Below, in pieces: positions 18,628 to 27,804 of a stretch of DNA of 64,000 nucleotides (positions within the stretch are counted from its first letter, which is position 1; each line of letters opens with the position of its first letter). Both the position numbers and the translations under genes were made by a program. The notes under the pieces were generated by a model that was not told the DNA's origin, did no database searches, and saw nothing but the letters and a program-made list of their open reading frames with translations. This DNA comes from Deltaproteobacteria bacterium (GTDB lineage: Bacteria; Desulfobacterota; Binatia; UTPRO1): contig JADLHM010000136.1 in assembly GCA_020848745.1 (NCBI GenBank), positions 1-64,000 of the forward strand, given 5' to 3'.

Positions 18628-20747
18628 GCGCGAACGACGTGCGCGTCTGGCCGGGCGCCCCGCAGCCCCTCGGCGCCACCTGGGACGGCGAAGGCGTCAA
18701 CTTCGCGATCTTCTCCGCCCACGCGACGGCGATCGAGCTCTGCCTCTTCGACGACGCCGACCGCGAGGCCGCGCGCGTTCCGCTGGTCGAGCGCGACCAA
18801 GGGGTCTGGCACGCCTACCTGCCGGACGTCCGCCCCGGCCAGCGCTACGGCTACCGGGTCCACGGACCGTACGATCCGCAACGCGGTCATCGGTTCAATC
18901 CGCAGAAGCTCCTGGTCGATCCCTACGCGCGGGCGCTCAGCGACGGCGGCCGCTTCGGCCCCTCGCTCTTCGGCTTCGCTCCGGCCGAGCCGGAGGACGA
19001 CCTCGTCCCGAGCCCGCTCGACAGCGCCGACGCCGCGCCGAAGAGCGTCGTCGTCGAGTCCGCGTTCACGTGGGGCGACGACCGTCCGCCCCGCGTCTCG
19101 TGGAGCCGCACGGTGATCTACGAGTGCCACGTGAAGGGCCTGACCGCGCGCCACCCCGAGGTGCCGGCGCGCCTGCGCGGCACCTACCTCGGCCTCGCGA
19201 CCGACCCCGTGATCCAGCACCTCCAGAGCCTCGGCGTCACCACGATCGAGCTGCTGCCGATCCATCAGGCGATCGTCGATCGCCATCTCTTCGCGCGCGG
19301 CCTCACCAACTACTGGGGCTACAACACGCTGGCGTTCTTCGCCCCCGACGTGCGCTTCGCGACCGCCGGCGGCGGCGCCCAGGTCGCCGAGTTCAAGACG
19401 ATGGTGAAGCGGCTCCACCGCGCCGGCCTCGAGGTGATCCTCGACGTCGTCTACAATCACACCGGCGAGGGCGATCAGCGCGGGCCCACGCTCTCGCTGC
19501 GCGGCATCGACAACGCCGTCTACTACCGCCTCGACGCCGGCAACCCGCGCTCCTACGTCGACGTCACCGGCTGCGGCAACACCTTGAACCTCCCGCACCC
19601 GCGCACGACCCAACTGGTGCTCGATAGCCTGCGGTACTGGGTCGAGGAGATGCACGTGGACGGCTTCCGCTTCGATCTCGCGCCGGTGCTCGGCCGCGGC
19701 GCCGCCGTCGACGTGCGCAGCGACGCGTTTTTCGAGATGGTGCGCCAGGATCCGGTCCTCTCGCGCGTGAAGCTCGTCGCCGAGCCGTGGGACCTCGGAC
19801 CAGGCGGCGACTGGGGCGGCGCGTTCCCCGCCGGATGGTCGGAGTGGAACGGCCGCTTCCGCGACGGTGTCCGCCGCTTCTGGCGCGGCGATCCGGGCCG
19901 CGTCGCCGACCTCGCGTCGCGCCTCTCGGGCTCGAGTGAACTCTTCGGACCGAACGGTCGGAACGCCGATGCGAGCATCAACTTCGTCACCTGCCACGAT
20001 GGATTCACGCTGCGCGACCTCGTGAGCTACGACCAGAAGCACAACGAGGCCAACGGCGAAGACAATCGCGACGGCACCAACGACAACTGGAGCCGCAACT
20101 GGGGCGCCGAGGGGCCGACGGCGGCGGTCGAGGTCCTGCGCCAGCGCGCCAGCACCGAGCGCAATCTCCTCGCGACGCTCGCCTTCTCGCAGGGCGTCCC
20201 GATGCTCCTCGCGGGCGACGAGATGCACCATACCCAGCACGGCAACAACAATGCTTACTGCCAGGACTCGGAGCTGAGCTGGGTCGACTGGAACCTCGAC
20301 CAGCCCGCCCGCGACCTTCTCGCGTTCACGCGCCGCGTGTTCGCGATCCGCGCCGGCAACCCCGTGCTGCGGCGCCGGAGCTTCTTCCACGGCGGCGAGA
20401 TCTCGGGCACGGGGCTGAAGGACGTCGCATGGTTGCGTCCCGACGGTCAGGAGCTCACCGAGGCCGACTGGCACCATCCCGAGGCGCACGTGCTCGGCAT
20501 GCTCATCCACGGACGGGCGACCGACGAGAAGGACGATCGCGGCCGCCCGGTCGTCGGCCGGACCTTGCTGCTCCTCGCCAACGGCGGAACGCGACCGCGC
20601 GCCTTCAACCTGCCGCGCCTCGGCCGCCCCGGCGAATGGCACGAGCTCGTGCACACCGCCCGCAACACGACCCGTACGATCAAGGCCGACGTCGTGAATC
20701 TCGTCGGCCATTCGCTCGTGCTCCTGCGCTACGAGGATCGCGGGTGA
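18624..20747 (+). CDS. glgX: Glycogen debranching enzyme GlgX
   Basis: GH13 isoamylase-type enzyme of 707 residues that hydrolyses alpha-1,6 branches of glycogen. A CBM48 domain (GATWDGEGVNFAIFSAHATAIELCLFD) is followed by the barrel with YECHVKGLTARHPEVP, DVVYNHTGEG, the nucleophile Asp351 in GFRFDLAPVL, the acid Glu387 in LVAEPWDLG and NFVTCHDGFTLRDLVSY. The region KHNEANGEDNRDGTNDNWSRNWG is diagnostic for GlgX/TreX. Start and stop overlap the neighbours (ATGA with glgE, GTGA with glgB). Confidence 0.95.
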   Translation: MSANDVRVWPGAPQPLGATWDGEGVNFAIFSAHATAIELCLFDDADREAARVPLVERDQGVWHAYLPDVRPGQRYGYRVHGPYDPQRGHRFNPQKLLVDPYARALSDGGRFGPSLFGFAPAEPEDDLVPSPLDSADAAPKSVVVESAFTWGDDRPPRVSWSRTVIYECHVKGLTARHPEVPARLRGTYLGLATDPVIQHLQSLGVTTIELLPIHQAIVDRHLFARGLTNYWGYNTLAFFAPDVRFATAGGGAQVAEFKTMVKRLHRAGLEVILDVVYNHTGEGDQRGPTLSLRGIDNAVYYRLDAGNPRSYVDVTGCGNTLNLPHPRTTQLVLDSLRYWVEEMHVDGFRFDLAPVLGRGAAVDVRSDAFFEMVRQDPVLSRVKLVAEPWDLGPGGDWGGAFPAGWSEWNGRFRDGVRRFWRGDPGRVADLASRLSGSSELFGPNGRNADASINFVTCHDGFTLRDLVSYDQKHNEANGEDNRDGTNDNWSRNWGAEGPTAAVEVLRQRASTERNLLATLAFSQGVPMLLAGDEMHHTQHGNNNAYCQDSELSWVDWNLDQPARDLLAFTRRVFAIRAGNPVLRRRSFFHGGEISGTGLKDVAWLRPDGQELTEADWHHPEAHVLGMLIHGRATDEKDDRGRPVVGRTLLLLANGGTRPRAFNLPRLGRPGEWHELVHTARNTTRTIKADVVNLVGHSLVLLRYEDRG

Positions 20748-22933
20748 GCGACACGCTCACCGCGGCCGAGCGCCGCCTCGCCGCCGGTCGCCACCCGACC
20801 CCGCACGACGTCCTCGGCGCGCATCCCGCCACGGTCGGCGGCATCAGGGGCGCCGTGGTGCGCGCCTTCCATCCGGACACGACTGCGGTCGAGGTGCTCG
20901 GACCCGACGGCCGGGCGACGCCGGCGACGGCGCGCGGGAACGGCGTGTTCGCCGCCTTCCTCGCGGGCGCCGCTCCCCCCTTCTCCTATCGCCTCCGCTT
21001 CCATTTCCCAGACGGCCGCACCTGGGAGCGCGACGATCCGTATCGCTTCCTGCCGACGCTCGGCGACCTCGACCTCCACCTCTTCGGGGAGGGCACGCAC
21101 CGCCGCCTGTGGCGCCATCTCGGCGCCCATCGGCGCCGCGTCGAGGGCAGCGACGGCGTCGCCTTCGCCGTCTGGGCGCCGAGCGCCAAGCGCGTCTCGG
21201 TGGTCGGGGACTTCTGCGGCTGGGACGGCCGCCTCTTTCCGATGCGCCAGCTCGGCTCCTCCGGCGTCTTCGAGCTCTTCGTCCCCGGCGTGCAGCCCGG
21301 AGCGCTCTACAAGTACGAGATCGTCACCCCGCAAGGCGAGCTCCGTCTCAAGACGGATCCCTTCGCCGCGGCGATGGAGCGTGAGCCCGGCACGGCCTCG
21401 CGCGTCGTCGCCGACAGTGCCTATGCCTGGGGCGACGACGTCTGGATGCGGGCGCGGCGCGCCCACGATCCGACGCGCAGCCCGATGGCGATCTACGAGG
21501 TCCACCTCGGGTCGTGGGCGCGCGTGCCCCATGAAGGCAACCGCTCGCTCGGCTATCGCGAGATCGCCCCGCGTCTCGCGAGACACGCGCGCGAGCTCGG
21601 CTTCACGCACGTCGAGCTCCTGCCGATCATGGAGCATCCGTTCGAGGGCTCGTGGGGCTATCAGGTGACGGGCTACTACGCGCCGGCGGCGCGCTGGGGC
21701 GTACCGGACGACTTCCGCTTCTTCGTCGACATCTGCCACCAGCACGGCCTCGGCGTCATCCTCGACTGGGTTCCGGCGCACTTTCCGCGCGACGACTACG
21801 CACTCCGCCGCTTCGACGGGACGGCGCTCTACGAGCACGACGACCCGCGGCGCGGCGAGCACCCCGACTGGGGCACGCTCATCTTCAACTACGGCCGGCG
21901 CGAGGTCGCGAACTTCCTGGTCGCCAACGCCCTCTACTGGCTCGACGAGTTTCACGTCGACGGCCTCCGCATCGACGCCGTCGCCTCGATGCTCTATCTC
22001 GACTACAGCCGCCGCGAGGGCGAGTGGCTGCCGAACCAGTACGGCGGGCGCGAGAACCTCGACGCGGTGGCCTTCCTCCGCGACCTGAACGACACGATCG
22101 CCACGGAGCAGCCGGGCTGTTGCACGATCGCCGAGGAGTCGACGGCATGGCCCGGCGTCACGCACCCGACCAACGCCGGCGGTCTCGGGTTCTCGCTCAA
22201 GTGGAACATGGGCTGGATGCACGACACGCTCGGCTATTTCGCGCGCGAACCGATCCATCGCCGCTTCCACCACGACGAGCTCACCTTCGCAATGCTCTAC
22301 GAGCACCGCGAGCGCTTCGTGAACCCGCTCTCGCACGACGAGGTCGTGCACGGGAAGCAATCGTTGCTCGAGAAGATGCCCGGCGACGAGTGGCAGAAGC
22401 TCGCGAATCTTCGCGTGCTCCTCGCGTATCAGTACACCCGGCCCGGAAAGCAGCTGCTGTTCATGGGAACCGAGCTCGCGCCCCACCACGAATGGAATCA
22501 CGACGCGAGCCTCGACTGGCACCTCGGGGACCGGCCGTCCCGCCGCGGCCTCGCGCGTTTCCTCGCCGCGCTCGGCGCGCTCTACGTGGGCACCCCGTGC
22601 TTCTGGCGCGGCGACCCCGACGGCGCGTCGTTCGCCTGGATCGACTGTGCCGACCGCGAATCCTCGATCGTGAGCTATCAGCGCCGCGACGGCGACGCGC
22701 ACGCCGTCGTGGTGCTGAACCTGACGCCCATCCCCCGCCCGGGATATCGGCTCGGCGTGCCGAGCGCCGGCCGCTACGCGCTCCGACTCGACAGCGACGC
22801 CGCCTTCTTCGGCGGCTCGGGCCACCTCCACGCCGACGTCTTCGCCACCGAGCCGCTGCCCTGGCAGGACCAGCCGCAATCGATCCGACTGACGTTGCCA
22901 CCGCTCGCGGCGCTCGTCCTCACGCCGGCATGA
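20744..22933 (+). CDS. glgB: 1,4-alpha-glucan branching enzyme GlgB
   Basis: GH13 branching enzyme of 729 residues, forming alpha-1,6 branches. Two N-terminal CBM48-like modules are present (residues 1-105 and 115-220; GVAFAVWAPSAKRVSVVGDFCGWDGR). The barrel has YEVHLGSWAR, ELLPIMEHPFEGSWGYQVTGYYAP, nucleophile Asp411 in GLRIDAVASMLYLDYSR, acid Glu464 in TIAEESTAWP and NPLSHDEVVHGKQSLLEKMPGD. The GTG at 20744 overlaps the glgX stop, and the length fits the family; longer in-frame extensions are not needed. The stop overlaps the malQ ATG. Confidence 0.96.
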   Translation: MSDTLTAAERRLAAGRHPTPHDVLGAHPATVGGIRGAVVRAFHPDTTAVEVLGPDGRATPATARGNGVFAAFLAGAAPPFSYRLRFHFPDGRTWERDDPYRFLPTLGDLDLHLFGEGTHRRLWRHLGAHRRRVEGSDGVAFAVWAPSAKRVSVVGDFCGWDGRLFPMRQLGSSGVFELFVPGVQPGALYKYEIVTPQGELRLKTDPFAAAMEREPGTASRVVADSAYAWGDDVWMRARRAHDPTRSPMAIYEVHLGSWARVPHEGNRSLGYREIAPRLARHARELGFTHVELLPIMEHPFEGSWGYQVTGYYAPAARWGVPDDFRFFVDICHQHGLGVILDWVPAHFPRDDYALRRFDGTALYEHDDPRRGEHPDWGTLIFNYGRREVANFLVANALYWLDEFHVDGLRIDAVASMLYLDYSRREGEWLPNQYGGRENLDAVAFLRDLNDTIATEQPGCCTIAEESTAWPGVTHPTNAGGLGFSLKWNMGWMHDTLGYFAREPIHRRFHHDELTFAMLYEHRERFVNPLSHDEVVHGKQSLLEKMPGDEWQKLANLRVLLAYQYTRPGKQLLFMGTELAPHHEWNHDASLDWHLGDRPSRRGLARFLAALGALYVGTPCFWRGDPDGASFAWIDCADRESSIVSYQRRDGDAHAVVVLNLTPIPRPGYRLGVPSAGRYALRLDSDAAFFGGSGHLHADVFATEPLPWQDQPQSIRLTLPPLAALVLTPA

Positions 22934-25095
22934 CCGCGATGGCGACGCCGCGCCCCGCACTCCGACGACTCGCCGCGCGCCTCGGCGTCCTCCCGCGCTA
23001 CGTCGACACGAGCGGCCTCGTACGTCACACCTCGGATCGTACGGCCGAGGCGCTCGTCGCGGCCCTCGGCCACGATGCCTCGACCGAAGCGGAGGCCGTA
23101 CACGCCGCCCGGCTCCTCGCCGCGCGCGCCGCCGTGGCGCTCGCGCCGACTCGCGTCTGCGGGCCCACGGCGGCGCGCCGGCTGCCGGTGACGCTTCCCG
23201 CAGCGCATCAGCGGCGTCACGGGGAATGGCACGTCGAGCTCACCGACGAACGCGGCGACCGCACCACCGCGTCGGGATACGTCCGCGGACGTCGCGCCAA
23301 GGCATCGATGGGACTGCCCTTCACGCCGCCGCTCGGGTACCACCGCCTGCGCCTCACGCTCCGCGCGCGCGGCGCGCCCGACGTGACCGCCGCGCAGACG
23401 CTGATCGTCGTGCCGCCGCGCTGTCCGCTGCCGCGGGCGCGACTCGGCAGCCGCGGCGTATTCGGCCTGCTCGCGAATCTCTACGCGATCGAGAGCGCCC
23501 GCAACTGGGGCGCCGGCGACTTCGGCGACCTCGCGACGCTCGCCGACTTCGCCGGCGAGATCGGCGCCGCGTTCGTCGGCGTGAATCCGCTGCACGCCCT
23601 CCGCAACGCGCGCCGCGAGATCAGCCCGTACAACCCCGTGAGCCGACTCTACCGGAACCCGCTCTACCTCGACGTCGAGGCCGTGCCCGAGATCGCCGAC
23701 ACGCCGGGCGTCGCGCGCGCCCTCGGCGGCCGCGCGATGCGCGAGCGCCTCGATCACCTCCGCGGCGGGGCGCGCGTCGACTACGCGGGCGTGATGGCCG
23801 TGAAGGCCCCGGTGATCGCGGCGCTCTACCGCACCTTCGCGCGCCTCCACGGCGGGGCGGACACGGCGCGCGGACGCGCGTACCGCCGCTACTGCCGCGA
23901 GGAAGGTCCCGCCCTCCGCGACTTCGCTACGTACGTCGCGCTCGAGGAGCACCTCGCCGCGACCGCCGGCCGCGACTGGCGCCGCTGGCCCCGCGCCTAC
24001 CGCGACCCGGGGTCGCCGGCGGTCGAAGCGTTCCGGGTACGTCATGCCGCGGCGGTCGAGCGGGCACAGTGGGTGCAGTTCGAGCTCGACCGCCAGCTGG
24101 CCACGGTCGCCGCGCGCGCCCGGCGCGCGCGGCTCGCGATCGGCGTCTACCAGGACGTCGCGCTCGGCTCGGCGGCCCGCGGCGCGGACGCGTGGGCATT
24201 CCCCGGACGCTTCGTGCTCGACGGCACGAGCCTCGGCGCGCCGCCGGACGGCCTCGCGCCCGCCGGCCAGAACTGGGGCTTGCCGCCGCTCGATCCGCAC
24301 GCGCTCCGACGCGACGGCTACGCGTACTGGACGCGGCTCCTGCGGTCGGCGTTCCGCCACGCGGGCGCCCTCCGCATCGATCACGTCCTCGGCCTCTTCC
24401 GGCAGTTCTGGATCCCGCCGCGGCGCCCCGGCACGGAAGGTGCCTACGTGCGGTTCCCCGCCGATGATCTTCTCGGCATCCTCGCGCTCGAGAGCACCCG
24501 CGCCGGAGCGCTCGTGATCGGCGAGGATCTCGGCACCGTCCCGCCCGGTCTCCCGGAACGTCTCCACCGCGTCGGCGCGCTCTCGACCCGCGTCCTGCTC
24601 TTCTCGCGCGACCGGCGGGGCGCGTTCCTGCCGGCATCGAGATATCCCCGTCAGGCCCTTCTCGGCGCAAACACGCACGACATGGTGCCGCTCGCGGGCT
24701 GGACCGCGGGACGCGACCTCGTGCTCCGCCGCCGCCACGGTCAGCTGCGGAACGCGCGCGCGCTCGCAGTCGCGCGGCGCGAGCGGCGTGGAGCGGTCGC
24801 GGCGCTCCGGATGCTGCTCGTCGATGCCGGGCTCTGGCCGCCCGACCACCCCGCCGACGGGGCCGACCCGGCGTTCCGCGGCGCCGTCCATGCCTTCCTC
24901 TGTCGCACGCGGAGCGCGCTCGTCGGCATCGCGTTCGACGATCTGGCCGGAGCGGTCGATCCCGTGAACCTCCCCGGCGTCGACCTCGACCACTATCCGA
25001 GCTGGAGCCGCCGTCCGGGCCTCCCGCTCGAGCGCCTCGCGACGGAGCCCGCGGTCGCGCGGGCTTTGGCGGATACGGCGCGCCGCCGCCGCTGA
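22930..25095 (+). CDS. malQ: 4-alpha-glucanotransferase (amylomaltase) MalQ
   Basis: GH77 disproportionating enzyme of 721 residues that moves glucan chains between alpha-1,4 acceptors. The N-terminal 150-residue module (GVLPRYVDTSGLVRHTSDRTAEALVAALG) is the type found in E. coli-like MalQ. The core shows SARNWGAGDFGDL, ISPYNPVSRLYRNPLYLD, the nucleophile Asp484 in LRIDHVLGLFRQFWIP, the acid Glu532 in VIGEDLGTVP and LGANTHDMVPLAGW. It is last in the glgE-glgX-glgB-malQ operon; its ATG overlaps the glgB stop. A GC-rich hairpin follows at 25115. Confidence 0.95.
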   Translation: MTAMATPRPALRRLAARLGVLPRYVDTSGLVRHTSDRTAEALVAALGHDASTEAEAVHAARLLAARAAVALAPTRVCGPTAARRLPVTLPAAHQRRHGEWHVELTDERGDRTTASGYVRGRRAKASMGLPFTPPLGYHRLRLTLRARGAPDVTAAQTLIVVPPRCPLPRARLGSRGVFGLLANLYAIESARNWGAGDFGDLATLADFAGEIGAAFVGVNPLHALRNARREISPYNPVSRLYRNPLYLDVEAVPEIADTPGVARALGGRAMRERLDHLRGGARVDYAGVMAVKAPVIAALYRTFARLHGGADTARGRAYRRYCREEGPALRDFATYVALEEHLAATAGRDWRRWPRAYRDPGSPAVEAFRVRHAAAVERAQWVQFELDRQLATVAARARRARLAIGVYQDVALGSAARGADAWAFPGRFVLDGTSLGAPPDGLAPAGQNWGLPPLDPHALRRDGYAYWTRLLRSAFRHAGALRIDHVLGLFRQFWIPPRRPGTEGAYVRFPADDLLGILALESTRAGALVIGEDLGTVPPGLPERLHRVGALSTRVLLFSRDRRGAFLPASRYPRQALLGANTHDMVPLAGWTAGRDLVLRRRHGQLRNARALAVARRERRGAVAALRMLLVDAGLWPPDHPADGADPAFRGAVHAFLCRTRSALVGIAFDDLAGAVDPVNLPGVDLDHYPSWSRRPGLPLERLATEPAVARALADTARRRR

Positions 25096-25114
25096 CGGCG
25101 GTTCGGCGCTGGAC

Positions 25115-25133
25115 CCCCGCGCTTCGCGCGGGG
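25115..25133 (+). terminator. Hairpin after malQ, possible terminator
   Basis: A perfect 8-bp inverted repeat (CCCCGCGC, loop TTC, GCGCGGGG) starts 20 bases after the malQ stop codon. No T-run follows, so if it stops transcription it would be of the U-poor type common in GC-rich genomes. Confidence 0.45.
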
Positions 25134-25227
25134 TCGCCGGTCACCGAAACGCGAGCCTTGGCGGTGCGGGTCGCGTCGAGTACAGGGAGACGTGCGCGGG
25201 GAGCGATGACCCGCCTTCGAGGAGATC

Positions 25228-26955
25228 ATGGGAGACATCAGCGTCGGCGAGCTGCTCATTCGAAGCCTTGCGGCAGAAGGCATCGAATTGATGTGCGGCA
25301 TCATTGACGGCGCCCACATACCGATGGTCGTGCACACGGCCAAGTACGGAATCCGCTACGTGAACACGCGTCACGAAGAAGCCGCGGTCCACCTCGCCGA
25401 AGGCTATGCCAGGATCGCGCGCAAACCTTCGGTCGTGATCGGCAATCCCGCCTGCGGCACCGGCAACATGCTCGCGGGTCTGGTCAGTGCCCACGGCGAA
25501 GGCCATCCCGTGCTCGCCATCGGAACGTTGCGCAGCCGGGTGCGAACCGACCCCAACCGGGGTGGGGCGTGGCAGGCGGCCGACACCGAGGCGATGGCAC
25601 GTCCGATCACGAAGTACAGCGCCACCATCCGGCAGTGGGAGCGCGTCCCCGAGATGGTCCGCGCGGCCTTTCGTGCGGCGCTCACGGGTCGTCCGGGTCC
25701 CGCCTTTCTCGCGATCCCCGACGAGCTGCTCGCCACGATGATCGACGAAGCGCACGCGCCGGCCGTCTTCCCCGCCGCCCGCTATCGCGTGACCGACATG
25801 GGAGCGGGGGATCCCGCGCAGGTGGAGCGCGCCGCGGAAGCGCTGATGCATGCGAAACGGCCGTTCATCCATGCGGGCAAGGGGGTTCTCTGGTCCGATG
25901 GCGCCGCCGAGCTTCTGGCGCTCGCCGAACATCTCGCCGCGGGCATGAGCGCCACACTCGGCGCACGCGGCGTGGTGCCCGAGAATCATCCGCACTATTT
26001 CCACCCCTTCGATCTCGCCGGCGTGGGGAAGGCGCGCAGCGAGGCCGACGTGATTCTCGTCGTAGGCGCACGGCTCGGCGAATACGACTCGTGGGGCATG
26101 CCGCCGACGTGGGGGACGCCGGCGCGGCAGACGACGGTCCAGATCGATGCCGATCCGATGTCGATCGGGCTCAACCGCCCGGTGGACATCGCCGTGGTCG
26201 CGGACGCCAAGAAGGCGCTGGCGGCGCTGCTCGCCAGGATCCGGGACAAGGCTCCCGCGCGGCAAGAGATGGCGGGCCTCGCCGAGTATCGCGAGCAGTC
26301 CGCCACGACCATCATGAAGGGCATCGAGTACCTCGCACACCCCGGCGCGACCGGGCTCAACCCCGGACAGATGGTGCTCGCCATCCGCGAGTTCTTTCCG
26401 CCCGACGCCGTCACGGTCCTCGACGGCGGCAATACGACGCTGACCGGCGTCGCCTATCACCCGATCCTGACGCCCCACAGCTTTCTCTACTCGGTCAAGA
26501 TGGGATACCTCGGCACGGGCCTGCCTTTCGCGCTCGGCGCGAAGCTCGCGGCCCCGGACCGCCCGGTTTGTACGATCACCGGGGACGGCGCTTTCGGGTT
26601 CAACGTGATGGAGCTCGAGACGGCCGTTCGCGAGCAGTTGCCGATCATCGTGGTCGTCGCCGTCGACAACGCGTGGGGCATGGAGAAGACGGCCTTCAAC
26701 GCGCAGGGATTCGGTCCGAGCGATTGGGCCGAGCGCGGTATCGACATGGGGGCGGTGCGCTACGACGGCATCGCGGAGATGATGGGTTGCCACGGTGCAT
26801 ACGTCCGAACGCAGGACGAGCTCCGCCCGGCGCTCGAGCGCGCGCTGGCGGCGCGCAAGCCCGCCGTGCTGCACGTCGAGGTCGATCGCGATCTCAACAC
26901 GACGCCGCCCGGCTACGAGCAGTTCCGCAAGGCGAGAAACACGGCCGTGTACTGA
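25228..26955 (+). CDS. Thiamine diphosphate-dependent enzyme, acetolactate synthase-like
   Basis: Three-domain ThDP enzyme of 575 residues (pyrimidine-binding, central and PP-binding domains). The activating Glu50 lies in NTRHEEAAVHLAEGYAR. The ThDP/Mg2+ motif begins TGDGAFGFNVMELETAVRE and ends at VVVAVDNAWG. The central domain (about 205-340) resembles acetolactate synthase and related decarboxylases or lyases. The specific substrate is not recognisable: acetolactate synthase, 2-hydroxyacyl-CoA lyase, sulfoacetaldehyde acetyltransferase and benzoylformate decarboxylase share this plan. GAGGAG four bases before the ATG supports the start. It heads an apparent operon with an SDR and an epimerase; no small regulatory subunit (ilvH) is present, arguing against a biosynthetic acetolactate synthase. 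Confidence 0.82.
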   Translation: MGDISVGELLIRSLAAEGIELMCGIIDGAHIPMVVHTAKYGIRYVNTRHEEAAVHLAEGYARIARKPSVVIGNPACGTGNMLAGLVSAHGEGHPVLAIGTLRSRVRTDPNRGGAWQAADTEAMARPITKYSATIRQWERVPEMVRAAFRAALTGRPGPAFLAIPDELLATMIDEAHAPAVFPAARYRVTDMGAGDPAQVERAAEALMHAKRPFIHAGKGVLWSDGAAELLALAEHLAAGMSATLGARGVVPENHPHYFHPFDLAGVGKARSEADVILVVGARLGEYDSWGMPPTWGTPARQTTVQIDADPMSIGLNRPVDIAVVADAKKALAALLARIRDKAPARQEMAGLAEYREQSATTIMKGIEYLAHPGATGLNPGQMVLAIREFFPPDAVTVLDGGNTTLTGVAYHPILTPHSFLYSVKMGYLGTGLPFALGAKLAAPDRPVCTITGDGAFGFNVMELETAVREQLPIIVVVAVDNAWGMEKTAFNAQGFGPSDWAERGIDMGAVRYDGIAEMMGCHGAYVRTQDELRPALERALAARKPAVLHVEVDRDLNTTPPGYEQFRKARNTAVY

Positions 26956-26967
26956 GGGCGCGCGGCC

Positions 26968-27804
26968 GTGCTGCTCTCGAGCGCGAAGGTCTACGTCACG
27001 GGCGGTGCGAGCGGGATCGGCCTGCGCGTCGCCGAGCTGTTCGCGGAGCGCGGCGCCGACGTGGCGATCTTCGACGTCGCTCCCGGCGACACCGCCGCGC
27101 GCCGGATCGAGGGCGCGCGCCGAGCGACCTCCCAACGCGTCCACCACTACGCGCTCGACGTCACCGATCCCGTGGCGGCCGAGCGGATCTTCCGCGCCGC
27201 GTCGCTCCAGTCGGGGCCACCGGACGTCGTGTTTCACGCCGCGGGCGTCGGCGGCTTCTCGCGGCCGTTCGCGGAGTTTCCCGCCGAACGGTTCGAGCGC
27301 ATGATCCGGGTCAATCTCCTGGGGACCCGCAACGTCGCCGCGGCCGTGCTTCCGTTGATGCGGCCCGGATCGAAGCTCGCGCTCGTCGCATCGCTGGCCG
27401 GACTCATGGCCGCCTACGGCCAATCGGGGTACGCCGCCTCCAAGCACGGCGTCGTCGGACTCGCGGGCGTGCTGCGCGTCGAGTACGCGCAGCACGGGAT
27501 CGACGTGTGCGTCGTTTGTCCCCCGGAGATCGACACGCCCATGTCGCGTGAAGACGCGACGACTCGTCCCGTGGAGACGACGGCCATGAAGCTCTTCGCG
27601 GGAACGCTGGCGCTCGACCCCACGTGTCGCTACATGATCGAGGCGGTGATGCGCGGACGGTCCCTCGTCGTCCCGGGACGCCGCGCGCGCCTCGCGTGGG
27701 CGATGCAGAAGCTGCTGCCGCGCACGTTGCTCGACCGGTTGGCCGATCGCATGGTGGCGAAGGCACGCCGCGGCGATGCGCAACGCCGTACCGCCAGAGG
27801 ATGA
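26968..27804 (+). CDS. Short-chain dehydrogenase, 3-ketodihydrosphingosine reductase-like
   Basis: Classical SDR of 278 residues with Rossmann motif TGGASGIG (11-18), catalytic Ser142, Tyr155 and Lys159 (YAASK) and Asn116. The segment CPPEIDTPMSREDATTRP and the ending with a hydrophobic/basic helix (ARLAWAMQKLLPRTLLDRLADRMV) resemble 3-ketodihydrosphingosine reductases, which bind long-chain substrates at membranes; this is a suggestion from motif resemblance, not proof. The GTG start is 12 bases after the ThDP enzyme gene. Its TGA overlaps the next gene's ATG (ATGA). Confidence 0.8.
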   Translation: MLLSSAKVYVTGGASGIGLRVAELFAERGADVAIFDVAPGDTAARRIEGARRATSQRVHHYALDVTDPVAAERIFRAASLQSGPPDVVFHAAGVGGFSRPFAEFPAERFERMIRVNLLGTRNVAAAVLPLMRPGSKLALVASLAGLMAAYGQSGYAASKHGVVGLAGVLRVEYAQHGIDVCVVCPPEIDTPMSREDATTRPVETTAMKLFAGTLALDPTCRYMIEAVMRGRSLVVPGRRARLAWAMQKLLPRTLLDRLADRMVAKARRGDAQRRTARG

